From Olsenella_L sp051876355 (GTDB lineage: Bacteria; Actinomycetota; Coriobacteriia; Coriobacteriales; Atopobiaceae), in NCBI GenBank assembly GCA_051876355.1, contig JBJEHU010000054.1, positions 1-5,030 on the forward strand: a DNA stretch of 5,030 bases, given 5' to 3'. The position numbers and the translations under genes are program-made. Positions within the stretch are counted from its first letter, which is position 1. The number at the start of each line of letters is the position of its first letter. The notes under the pieces were generated by a model. It was not told the DNA's origin. It saw only the letters and a program-made list of their open reading frames with translations, and did not search any database. Shown here piece by piece: positions 1 to 5,030 of the stretch.

Positions 1-58
1 AAGAGGCCGTCATTCCCATGAGCGAGGTCCCAGCTCCTCGCTTCATATCGTCTAGCTT
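1..58 (-). other. Region after ridA; possible start of a further minus-strand gene
   Basis: Besides the inverted repeat, a minus-strand frame opens at the ATG at 46-44 (M-K-R-G-A-G-T-S-L-M-G-M-T-A-S) and runs off the window edge without a stop. No convincing ribosome binding site precedes it. ATGs at 19 and 13 lie in the same frame; the nearest purine-rich run, GAGGAG, is about 14 bases from the first of these. Too short to identify or to call a gene. Confidence 0.15.
21..42 (-). repeat. Inverted repeat downstream of ridA
   Basis: Perfect 7-bp arms at 21-27 and 36-42 (AGCGAGG / CCTCGCT in the transcript) around an 8-base loop, beginning 17 bases after the ridA stop. No T run follows on the minus strand, so terminator function is doubtful. 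Confidence 0.35.
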
Positions 59-445
59 CTATGCCTCTACGCGGGCGACAGCCTTGATCTCGACCCTGCC
101 GCCACCGGGGAGTGCTGCGACCTGGAAGGCAGCACGTGCCGGATAGGGTGCCTCGAAGAACTGTGCATAGATCTCGTTCATCGCAGCGAACTCGGAGATG
201 TCGGCGAGGAGCACGGTCGTCTCGACGACGTCTGCCATGCTGGCACCTGCAGCCTCGAGGATGTTCTTCACGTTCGTGAGGCTCTGGCGGGTCTGGCTCT
301 GGATATCATCGCCTGCGAGCTTGCCTGTAGCCGGATCGATGCCGAGCTGGCCCGAGACGTTGATGGAGCCGTTCGAGACGACGCCTGCAGAATAGGGACC
401 AAGCGCCTTCGGGGCCTTGTCGGTGACGATTGCCTTCTTGCTCAT
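59..445 (-). CDS. ridA: RidA family enamine/imine deaminase
   Basis: A 128-residue protein, exactly the length of E. coli RidA, a trimeric cytosolic enzyme that hydrolyses reactive enamines/imines such as 2-aminoacrylate to ketoacids and ammonia. Visible family features: APKALGPYSAG at 11-21 (Y18), SGQLGIDPATG at 31-41, the helix RQSLTNVKNILEAAG at 53-67, PYPARAAFQV at 100-109 with the carboxylate-binding R104 (R105 in E. coli), and RVEIKAVA at 117-124 with E119 (E120 in E. coli). These residues mark the active RidA subgroup rather than the Arg-less Rid subgroups. Start ATG at 445 is set by a strong ribosome binding site; stop TAG. It follows hyuA by 61 bases on the same strand. In this context its likely job is removing the 2-aminoacrylate intermediate formed by a PLP-dependent 2,3-diaminopropionate ammonia-lyase (YgeX), a partner expected but not seen here. 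A general housekeeping role is also possible. Confidence 0.93.
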   Translation of the reverse strand: MSKKAIVTDKAPKALGPYSAGVVSNGSINVSGQLGIDPATGKLAGDDIQSQTRQSLTNVKNILEAAGASMADVVETTVLLADISEFAAMNEIYAQFFEAPYPARAAFQVAALPGGGRVEIKAVARVEA

Positions 446-451
446 GGGACA

Positions 452-457
452 CTCCTT
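452..457 (-). promoter_or_regulatory. Ribosome binding site that fixes the ridA start
   Basis: AAGGAG (within AAGAAGGAG) in the transcript, 6 bases before the ATG at 445-443. It decides between this Met and the in-frame Met at 517, which lies inside the hyuA 3' end and would add 24 low-complexity basic residues that are absent from RidA proteins. Confidence 0.85.
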
Positions 458-464
458 CTTTCCA

Positions 465-480
465 GCCCGCAGCTGCGGGC
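465..480 (-). repeat. 16-bp perfect palindrome upstream of ridA
   Basis: GCCCGCAGCTGCGGGC is its own reverse complement. As RNA it folds to a 6-bp all-GC stem with an AGCU loop, ending 7 bases before the ridA ribosome binding site core (452-457). There is no U tract. It could be an mRNA processing or stability structure, or a DNA operator; only the symmetry is directly shown. Confidence 0.5.
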
Positions 481-499
481 GCTTATGGATACTCTGATT

Positions 500-514
500 C
501 CCGCTTCTAGCGGG
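500..514 (-). repeat. Small hairpin across the hyuA stop codon
   Basis: A perfect 6-bp inverted repeat (arms 500-505 and 509-514; CCCGCU / AGCGGG in the transcript) with a 3-base loop, spanning the hyuA TAG stop at 507-509. No U tract follows in the direction of transcription, so it is not a standard intrinsic terminator. Its 3' arm could alternatively pair with the 5' arm of the palindrome at 465-480. Confidence 0.45.
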
Positions 515-1859
515 CAACGTACTTGCCAGGCTTCGGGCCTAAAGGCTCGCCGTCGCGTACGACAAGCTCTCCTCCGACATAGACGAGGTGCGCCCTGCCC
601 TTGGCCTCGAAGCCCTCGTACGGCGTATAGTCGACGGCCTGGTGCTGCGTCGCGGCAGAGATCGTCCAGCGAGCGTTTGGATCCCAGACGCAGATGTCGG
701 CATCGGAGCCTTCTGCGAGGACACCTTTTCTCGGATACATGCCAAAGACCTTTGCCGGATTCGTGCTCATGAGGCGGCAGAAATCCATAGCGCCAAGCGT
801 GTCGGCGAATGATGTCATGACCAGCGCCGGCCTATGCTCGACACCCGGTGCGCCATTCGGGATCTTCCGGAAGTCGCCGCTTCCGCGGTCTTTCTGCCCA
901 TGCAGGTTGAACGAGCAGTGGTCCGTCGCGATCGTGTCAATCTCGCCGTCCTCGAGCGCCTGTCGAAGGACTGCCACATCATGCGGCTTTCTCAAGGGCG
1001 GGCTCATCACGTATTTCGCGCCCTCAAAGCCCGGCTCGAGATAGCGCGTATCGTCGAGCAGCAGGTACTGCGGGCAGGTCTCGACGCTCACGCGTACGCC
1101 GCGTGCCTTGGCGGCACGTATTGCCTCGAGCCCCTCTGCTGTCGAGAGGTGGACGATATTGATGCGGGCATCTGCGAGCTCTGCGAGATACGTGAGGCGC
1201 GAGATGGCCTCTGCCTCGCAGATGGCGGGACGGCTCAAAGGATGGCCTTCAGGGCCTGTGATGCCGGCATCGAAGATACGCTGCTGCAGCGCATCGACGA
1301 GCGTGCCGTTCTCGCAGTGGACACAGAGGATCCCGTCGAAGGGACGGATCGCCTCGAGCACCTCGAGCGTCTGGGCATCGTCGAGCTTCAGGTGGTCATA
1401 GGCGAAATACGTCTTGAACGAGACGATGCCTGCTTCCCTCATGGCGGGGATGTCGCGCTTCGTCTGCTCGTTCCAGTCCGCGATGGCCATATGGAACGCA
1501 TAGTTTGCCGTGCACGTGCCATCGGCGCGCCTGTGCCATTCTTCGAGCGCCTCCGGCATGCTCATGCCACGGTCCTGCGTCGCATAGTCGACGATCGTCG
1601 TCGTGCCTCCGCAGGCAGCTGCGCGCGTGCCGGTCTCGAAGCTGTCTGCCGTCCAGTCCATGCCGGTCCAGCACTGCATATGCGTATGGGCATCGATGAA
1701 GCCCGGGAAGACATAGGTGCCGGAGACATCGACGACCTCGTCTTCGGCAGTCTCCTCGACATGTCCTCCGACCTGGGCGATCTTGCCGCCTTCGAGCGCA
1801 AGGTCGCCTTTCATGAGGCCATGCGGCGCGACGAGCGTGCCGCCTCTCAAGATCTTCAT
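507..1859 (-). CDS. hyuA: Hydantoinase/dihydropyrimidinase (HyuA family cyclic amidohydrolase)
   Basis: A 450-residue cytoplasmic amidohydrolase, close to the usual length of about 460. It hydrolyses a cyclic ureide (hydantoin or dihydropyrimidine type) to a carbamoyl-amino acid. The complete binuclear metal site is visible: H58 and H60 in DAHTH, K149 in SFKTYFAYD (the lysine normally carboxylated), H181 in VHCEN, H237 in IVHLS and D313 in ATDHC. Y154, S286 (MSPPLR) and N335 (PNGAPGVEHR) match residues that hold the substrate in dihydropyrimidinases. The N-terminal small beta domain MKILRGGTLV and its C-terminal partner GSDADICVWDP (384-394) are present. E. coli HyuA (YgeZ), a D-phenylhydantoinase by in-vitro activity, is the neighbour-matched relative. 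Substrate loop 61-73 (MQCWTGMDWTADS) differs from common dihydropyrimidinases. The gene overlaps the mocA stop by 4 bases. A carbamoyl-amino product would suit YgeW downstream in the pathway. Family very sure; the true substrate cannot be read from sequence. Confidence 0.92.
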   Translation of the reverse strand: MKILRGGTLVAPHGLMKGDLALEGGKIAQVGGHVEETAEDEVVDVSGTYVFPGFIDAHTHMQCWTGMDWTADSFETGTRAAACGGTTTIVDYATQDRGMSMPEALEEWHRRADGTCTANYAFHMAIADWNEQTKRDIPAMREAGIVSFKTYFAYDHLKLDDAQTLEVLEAIRPFDGILCVHCENGTLVDALQQRIFDAGITGPEGHPLSRPAICEAEAISRLTYLAELADARINIVHLSTAEGLEAIRAAKARGVRVSVETCPQYLLLDDTRYLEPGFEGAKYVMSPPLRKPHDVAVLRQALEDGEIDTIATDHCSFNLHGQKDRGSGDFRKIPNGAPGVEHRPALVMTSFADTLGAMDFCRLMSTNPAKVFGMYPRKGVLAEGSDADICVWDPNARWTISAATQHQAVDYTPYEGFEAKGRAHLVYVGGELVVRDGEPLGPKPGKYVAR

Positions 1860-2806
1860 CTCTCCTCCTTCTGCCCTGAAATCAGGGCTTCGGCACGGGC
1901 CAGATCGTCTGCCGTGTCGATATCGAAGAGCTCTTCCTCGCCTTCCACCTCGACGAGGACCGTATGTGCAGCCTCGTCAGGACGCGCCTTGAGGAGGGCA
2001 CCGCCACCGGCATCTCCCGAAAGCTCTCCGAGCGCGTCAAAGAGCCTTCTCGGGAAGATGGCAGGGCTTCTGCCCTCTCCATTCCACGCAAGGCGGACGA
2101 CAGAGCCCGGATGTGCAGAGAAGGCCTCGGCCATCCTCTCCAGGCTCTCCTGCCTCACGAGCGGCTGGTCGCCCGGACAGAAGAGGATGCCGGCGCGGTC
2201 CTGGAAGGCATCTATGCCGGCACGCACGGAATCGCTCTGGAGCGGCCCTTCGGGGGTGACGGTCTTGATACCGGCTTCTGCTGCTGCGCCCTTTACCTCG
2301 CTATCAGAAGTGGCGACCACGATATCGAAGAGGTCTCTCGGAATGGATGCGAGCGTACGTGCGAGCACCGTGCTTTCCCCGAGCGGTGCCAAGAGCTTCT
2401 GGCCGCCGAAGCGGACGCCCCTGCCCGACGCCAAGATGCAGCAGCCAAGGCGCGGCGCAAGCGTGCCAGCGAAGGCAGCTGCGAAAGCCTCTTCGTATGC
2501 TGCCTCTGCCGCCTTCGTCCAGGACGCATAGCGGGAAAGGAGCGCTTCTGCCTCAGGCGTGAGGTGCGCACCGCCGCCGTCAGCTCCTCCTGCCGCCCTC
2601 GTGCAGAGGCAGATGCCAAGCGCCTCTTCTGCTCCTTCGAGAATGCGCAGCGCCTTCGTGTAGGACATGCTCATGGCAGAGGCGGCCTGGCGTATGCTTC
2701 CGAGCTCTCTGATATGCACGAGGAGCTCCGCGGGACCGGGGCCGAAGGCCCTCTCCCCTTCTGCTGACGCAATCCAGAAGCGCGCGTTCGCACCAAACTC
2801 TGCCAT
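1856..2806 (-). CDS. mocA: ModE-like winged-helix / MocA-type molybdenum cofactor cytidylyltransferase fusion
   Basis: Two-domain cytoplasmic protein of 316 residues. Residues about 1-95 resemble the N-terminal DNA-binding domain of ModE: a helix-turn-helix around ELGSIRQAASAMSMSYTKAL (34-53), then a glycine-rich wing AGGADGGGAHLTPEAEALL (72-90). The molybdate-binding TOBE/Mop domains of real ModE are absent. Residues about 120-310 are an NTP-transferase domain: the nucleotide-binding LASGRGVRFGGQKL at 125-138 (R132, K137), PGDQPLV at 211-217 (metal-ligand D213), a DAGGGALL loop at 265-272, and FDIDTADDL at 294-302 (D297 likely second metal ligand). By family knowledge this domain joins CMP from CTP to molybdopterin-Mo, giving the dinucleotide cofactor of xanthine dehydrogenase-type enzymes; E. 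coli ygfJ (mocA) sits in the equivalent cluster. The start has its own ribosome binding site; the TGA stop overlaps the hyuA ATG. A helical alanine-rich linker (96-118) joins the domains. CTP rather than GTP use is inferred. Confidence 0.88.
   Translation of the reverse strand: MAEFGANARFWIASAEGERAFGPGPAELLVHIRELGSIRQAASAMSMSYTKALRILEGAEEALGICLCTRAAGGADGGGAHLTPEAEALLSRYASWTKAAEAAYEEAFAAAFAGTLAPRLGCCILASGRGVRFGGQKLLAPLGESTVLARTLASIPRDLFDIVVATSDSEVKGAAAEAGIKTVTPEGPLQSDSVRAGIDAFQDRAGILFCPGDQPLVRQESLERMAEAFSAHPGSVVRLAWNGEGRSPAIFPRRLFDALGELSGDAGGGALLKARPDEAAHTVLVEVEGEEELFDIDTADDLARAEALISGQKEER
1864..1870 (-). promoter_or_regulatory. Ribosome binding site of hyuA inside the mocA 3' end
   Basis: A full AAGGAGG lies 4 bases before the hyuA ATG and within the last codons of the preceding gene. 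With the ATGA overlap it indicates strong and probably coupled translation of hyuA. Confidence 0.8.
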
Positions 2807-2811
2807 GGCTG

Positions 2812-2818
2812 TCCTTCC
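2812..2818 (-). promoter_or_regulatory. Ribosome binding site of the ModE-MocA fusion gene
   Basis: GGAAGGA in the transcript, 5 bases before the ATG at 2806-2804 and inside the 28-base gap after the yqeA stop. It supports translating the fusion from this Met and so supports the winged-helix domain being part of the protein. Confidence 0.7.
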
Positions 2819-2834
2819 GCCGAAGCCCCCGATA

Positions 2835-3776
2835 CTATGCTTCGACTATCGTACCCGTGCGGCCGGCAATGCCGTCACGTGCCTTCTCGAGGAGCGTGAT
2901 GAGCGAGCGCCTGCCGGTGCCGGATTCGGCGAACTTCACGGCTGCCTCGACCTTCGGAAGCATCGAGCCTGCCGCAAACTGGCCCTCTGCCATGTAGCCG
3001 CGGGCCTCTTCAAGCGTGAGGTGCGAGAGCCACTCCTGGTTCGGCTTGCCGAAGTTCACGGCGACCTTCTCGACTGCGGTCAGGATCACGAGGTCGTCTG
3101 CATCGAGCTGCTCTGCCATGCGCTCTGCCGCGAAGTCCTTGTCGATGACAGCAGCGGCGCCCTTGAGGTGGTGCCCCTCGGTCGCGAAGACCGGGATGCC
3201 GCCGCCACCGCAGGCAATGACCACATGGTTCGTATCGACGAGTGCCTTGATCGTGTCGATCTCGACGATGGCTTGAGGCTTCGGCGAGGCGACGACACGG
3301 CGCCAGCCGCGTCCGGCGTCTTCCACGACGTCGTAGCCACGCTCGCGGACGAGCTTCTCTGCTTCGTCCTTCCTCATGAATGCACCGATGGGCTTCGTCG
3401 GATGCTCGAAGGCAGGATCTTTCGGGTCGACTTCGACCTGCGTGAGCACGGTCGCGACGCCCTTTGCGAGCCCGCGGTCGAGCATCTCCTCGCGCAGGGC
3501 ATTCTGGAGGTCGTAGCCGATGTATCCCTGGCTCATCGCGACGCAGACGGAGAGCGGGCACGGGATGTACTTCTCCGGGTTCGAGCGTGTGAGCTGGGTC
3601 ATCGCCTCCTGGATCATGCCGACCTGCGGTCCGTTGCCGTGCGCGATGATGACCTGGTTGCCTTCCTCGATGAGGTCGACGATTGCGGTGGCCGTCTTCT
3701 TCACGGCAGCCATCTGCTCCGGCAGATTCTTGCCGAGGGCGTTTCCGCCGAGCGCGACGACGATGCGCTTGCCCAT
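2835..3776 (-). CDS. yqeA: Carbamate kinase (YqeA/ArcC family)
   Basis: Catalyses carbamoyl phosphate + ADP to ATP + carbamate (EC 2.7.2.2), the substrate-level phosphorylation step of fermentative carbamoyl pathways; cytoplasmic. The 313 residues match the family's usual length of about 310. Motifs in order: ALGGNA at 8-13, HGNGPQVG at 46-53, SQGYIGYDLQNALREE at 82-97, PTKPIG at 126-131 (K128), GRGWRRVVASPKP at 155-167, CGGGGIPV at 189-196, VIDKD at 210-214, TAVEKV at 233-238 and GSMLPKVEAA at 270-279. All are hallmarks of the carbamate kinase branch of the amino-acid kinase fold. Similarity is especially strong to E. coli YqeA, which also neighbours ygeW. The ATG start has a good ribosome binding site and GKRIVVALGGNA is the usual N-terminus; stop TAG. 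The gene follows ygeW by 94 bases, fitting direct use of the carbamoyl phosphate YgeW is expected to release. The symbol arcC would also be acceptable. Confidence 0.96.
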   Translation of the reverse strand: MGKRIVVALGGNALGKNLPEQMAAVKKTATAIVDLIEEGNQVIIAHGNGPQVGMIQEAMTQLTRSNPEKYIPCPLSVCVAMSQGYIGYDLQNALREEMLDRGLAKGVATVLTQVEVDPKDPAFEHPTKPIGAFMRKDEAEKLVRERGYDVVEDAGRGWRRVVASPKPQAIVEIDTIKALVDTNHVVIACGGGGIPVFATEGHHLKGAAAVIDKDFAAERMAEQLDADDLVILTAVEKVAVNFGKPNQEWLSHLTLEEARGYMAEGQFAAGSMLPKVEAAVKFAESGTGRRSLITLLEKARDGIAGRTGTIVEA

Positions 3777-3782
3777 AGGGAT

Positions 3783-3795
3783 TCCTTCCTCTCCT
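3783..3795 (-). promoter_or_regulatory. Ribosome binding site of yqeA
   Basis: A purine-rich stretch reading AGGAGAGGAAGGA in the transcript ends 6 bases before the ATG of the carbamate kinase. It holds two overlapping Shine-Dalgarno-like cores. It sits 12 bases after the base of the UUCG hairpin, so hairpin folding leaves it accessible. Confidence 0.75.
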
Positions 3796-3807
3796 GCTCA
3801 GATGAAA

Positions 3808-3843
3808 GCGCCCGCCTCATGCCCGAAGGCTCGAGGCGGGCGC
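3808..3843 (-). terminator. UUCG-capped GC-rich hairpin between ygeW and yqeA (attenuator or mRNA-stability element)
   Basis: A perfect 11-bp inverted repeat (arms 3808-3818 and 3833-3843; in the transcript GCGCCCGCCUC pairs with GAGGCGGGCGC) encloses 14 bases. Those 14 fold again as GCC-UUCG-GGC, an extra-stable tetraloop, with one G-U pair and one A-A mismatch joining the two stems. The transcript continues UUUCAUCU, only a short broken U tract, then the carbamate kinase ribosome binding site. It could be a partial terminator lowering downstream expression, or a 3' stabilizer for ygeW mRNA. The hairpin is certain from the sequence; the function is inferred. Confidence 0.6.
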
Positions 3844-3870
3844 CGAAAGCTTCTGCGATCTGACGAGCTC

Positions 3871-5030
3871 TTATGCCTGGTTCCAGCGCGGCCTTGCAGC
3901 TGCCTCGAGAGCTGCAAGCGTGGCGACAGGGTCTGCGACCTTCTGGAGGAAGATCATGGCTGCCACAGCGTAGGGCTTGTAGCTTGCCTCCTTGTAGAGG
4001 CCGTCGCGGTGATAGTCGAAGACCTCGTTCTCGACCTCGCCGTGCTCGCAGGAGACGCCGTTGATGTCGGCAGGCAGGGGATGCATGTAGATTGTGTCCA
4101 TGCCCTTGGCCGTGTGGGACATGAGCTCCTGCGTGCAGCACCAATCCTTGTGCGTCGCGTTCTGGGCGAGAAGCTCCTTCTCGAGCTTGTCGATGCCCTC
4201 GGAGTCGCCGGCGGCGTAGAGCTTCGTCCTCTTCTCCATGGCAGCATACGGTGCCCAGGACTTCGGGATCACGATGTCGGCACCCTCGAAGGCCTCCTGC
4301 ATCGTGTGGGCCTGCTTGAAGGAGCCGCCGTTCTCCTGTGCATAGACGCCTGCCTGCTGGACGAGCTCAGGCATGAGATCATAGCCCTCGGGATGGGCGA
4401 GTGTGACGTCCATGCCGAAACGGGTGAGGAGCATGATGAGGGACTGGGGGCAGGAAAGGGGCTTGCCGTAGGAGGGGCTGTAGGCCCAGGTCACGGCAAC
4501 CTTCTTGTGCTTCAGATTCTCGAGGCCGCCGAACTCGTTGATGAGGTAGAGCATATCGGCAGAGGACTGCGTCGGGTGATCGGAGTCGGACTGCAGGGAC
4601 ACGAGCGTCGGACGGTGGTCGAGGATGCCTGCCTTCCAGGACTCATCGACGGACTCTGCGACCTCCTTCATGTAGGCGTCACCCTCGCCGATGAACTTGT
4701 CATCGCGGATGCCGATAACGTCTGCCATGAACGAGATCATCGTCGCGGTCTCGCGGACGGTCTCGCCGTGAGCGATCTGGGACTTCGACTCATCGAGGTC
4801 CTGGAGCTGGAGGCCGAGGAGGTTCGAGCCGGAAGCGAACGAGAAGCGGGTGCGCGTCGAGTTGTCGCGGAAGTTCGAGACGGCCAGGCCGGAGTCGAAG
4901 ATGCGCGTCGAGATGTTGCGCTCGCGGAGGTTGCGGAGGGCATTGGCGACCGTGTAGAGCGCCTTGAGCTCGTCCGTCGTCTTGTCCCACGTGTGCAGGA
5001 AGTCGTTGTTGTACATGTTCTTGAAGTCGA
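3871..5030 (-). CDS. ygeW: Knotted carbamoyltransferase YgeW (5' end cut by window edge)
   Basis: A member of the aspartate/ornithine carbamoyltransferase superfamily, closely resembling E. coli YgeW along its length. Numbering from the Met at 5016, the carbamoyl-phosphate motif FRDNSTRTRFS is at 49-59, the 80s loop SQIAHGETVRET at 79-90, DHPTQ at 146-150, the proline-rich knot segment WAYSPSYGKPLSCPQ at 177-191, and MHPLPAD at 311-317. The knot segment marks the knotted subfamily rather than ordinary OTC. The 5016 Met is probably not the start: the frame stays open to the window edge (D-F-K-N precede it), it has no ribosome binding site, and E. coli YgeW (about 396 residues) extends further. 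Roughly a dozen N-terminal residues are therefore missing. The stop is TAA at 3871-3873. The physiological substrate is not visible here. With carbamate kinase next, it likely works in the catabolic direction, splitting a ureido compound to carbamoyl phosphate. The HPLP motif is discussed in the findings. Cytoplasmic. Family very sure; substrate inferred. Confidence 0.93.
   Translation of the reverse strand, partial: DFKNMYNNDFLHTWDKTTDELKALYTVANALRNLRERNISTRIFDSGLAVSNFRDNSTRTRFSFASGSNLLGLQLQDLDESKSQIAHGETVRETATMISFMADVIGIRDDKFIGEGDAYMKEVAESVDESWKAGILDHRPTLVSLQSDSDHPTQSSADMLYLINEFGGLENLKHKKVAVTWAYSPSYGKPLSCPQSLIMLLTRFGMDVTLAHPEGYDLMPELVQQAGVYAQENGGSFKQAHTMQEAFEGADIVIPKSWAPYAAMEKRTKLYAAGDSEGIDKLEKELLAQNATHKDWCCTQELMSHTAKGMDTIYMHPLPADINGVSCEHGEVENEVFDYHRDGLYKEASYKPYAVAAMIFLQKVADPVATLAALEAAARPRWNQA

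Noticed and set aside
21..42. Inverted repeat after ridA as the operon's intrinsic terminator
   Set aside because: The stem is short and no T-rich tract follows on the transcribed strand; a gene frame may also begin across it.
446..517. N-terminal extension of RidA from the Met at 517
   Set aside because: It would start inside the hyuA 3' end, translate through both hairpins and the ribosome binding site, and add 24 residues that RidA proteins lack.
834..2531. Long plus-strand open frame (565 codons) across the hyuA and mocA genes
   Set aside because: It is antisense to two genes with clear catalytic motifs, its translation is Arg/Ala/Ser-rich without recognizable domains, and GC-rich coding DNA commonly leaves the opposite strand open.
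2667..3863. Plus-strand open frame (398 codons) opposite the carbamate kinase
   Set aside because: It is a mirror of the kinase coding sequence, with no recognizable family and no convincing ribosome binding site; it is explained by the codon bias of the real gene.
3777..3870. Internal promoter for yqeA in the ygeW-yqeA gap
   Set aside because: The gap is GC-rich and filled by the hairpin and ribosome binding site; no credible -35/-10 pair with proper spacing was seen.
5014..5016. Met at 5016 as the true YgeW start
   Set aside because: The frame is open upstream to the window edge, there is no ribosome binding site before it, and E. coli YgeW has further N-terminal residues ahead of this point.
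1..5030. CRISPR array, tRNA/rRNA, insertion sequence or phage elements
   Set aside because: No regularly spaced repeats, RNA gene folds, transposase motifs or terminal repeats were seen; nearly all of the window is accounted for by five metabolic genes.

Overview
The window is a gene-dense piece of a GC-rich bacterial genome (roughly 60% G+C by eye). All five genes lie on the minus strand, so transcription runs from right to left. Strong AAGGAGG-type ribosome binding sites, short gaps and one ATGA stop/start overlap point to a single operon. From the protein style and GC level I lean towards an anaerobic, probably gut-associated member of the Bacillota, such as the Selenomonadaceae/Negativicutes. 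That placement is an impression, not a demonstration.

In transcription order: (1) 5030-3871, a YgeW-type knotted carbamoyltransferase whose extreme N-terminus is cut off by the window edge; (2) a 94-base gap with a very stable UUCG-capped hairpin; (3) 3776-2835, a YqeA/ArcC-like catabolic carbamate kinase; (4) 2806-1856, a fusion of a ModE-like winged-helix domain to a MocA-type molybdenum cofactor cytidylyltransferase; (5) 1859-507, a HyuA-like hydantoinase/dihydropyrimidinase, overlapping gene 4 by 4 bases; (6) a 61-base gap with two small GC-rich hairpins; (7) 445-59, a RidA enamine/imine deaminase. The last 58 bases hold a small inverted repeat and possibly the first codons of another gene.

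ygeW, yqeA, mocA (ygfJ) and hyuA (ygeZ) match members of the E. coli ygeW-ygfJ region, which also holds xdhD, ygeX, ygeY, ygfK and ssnA. Related clusters in gut anaerobes have been linked to anaerobic degradation of urate and other purines. The expected logic is that a molybdenum hydroxylase, matured with the dinucleotide cofactor made by MocA, acts on the purine; cyclic amidohydrolases such as HyuA open rings; YgeW phosphorolyses a ureido (carbamoyl-amino) intermediate to carbamoyl phosphate; and carbamate kinase turns that into ATP. RidA would remove the reactive 2-aminoacrylate expected from a YgeX-type 2,3-diaminopropionate ammonia-lyase. YgeX, YgeY, YgfK, SsnA and XdhD are not in this window, so the pathway assignment rests on four matched genes plus RidA.

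Nothing here is a wholly unknown system. The points most worth a second look are the regulator-enzyme fusion, the co-transcribed RidA, the UUCG hairpin between the carbamoyltransferase and its kinase, and the unusual substrate-loop and active-site sequences in HyuA and YgeW.
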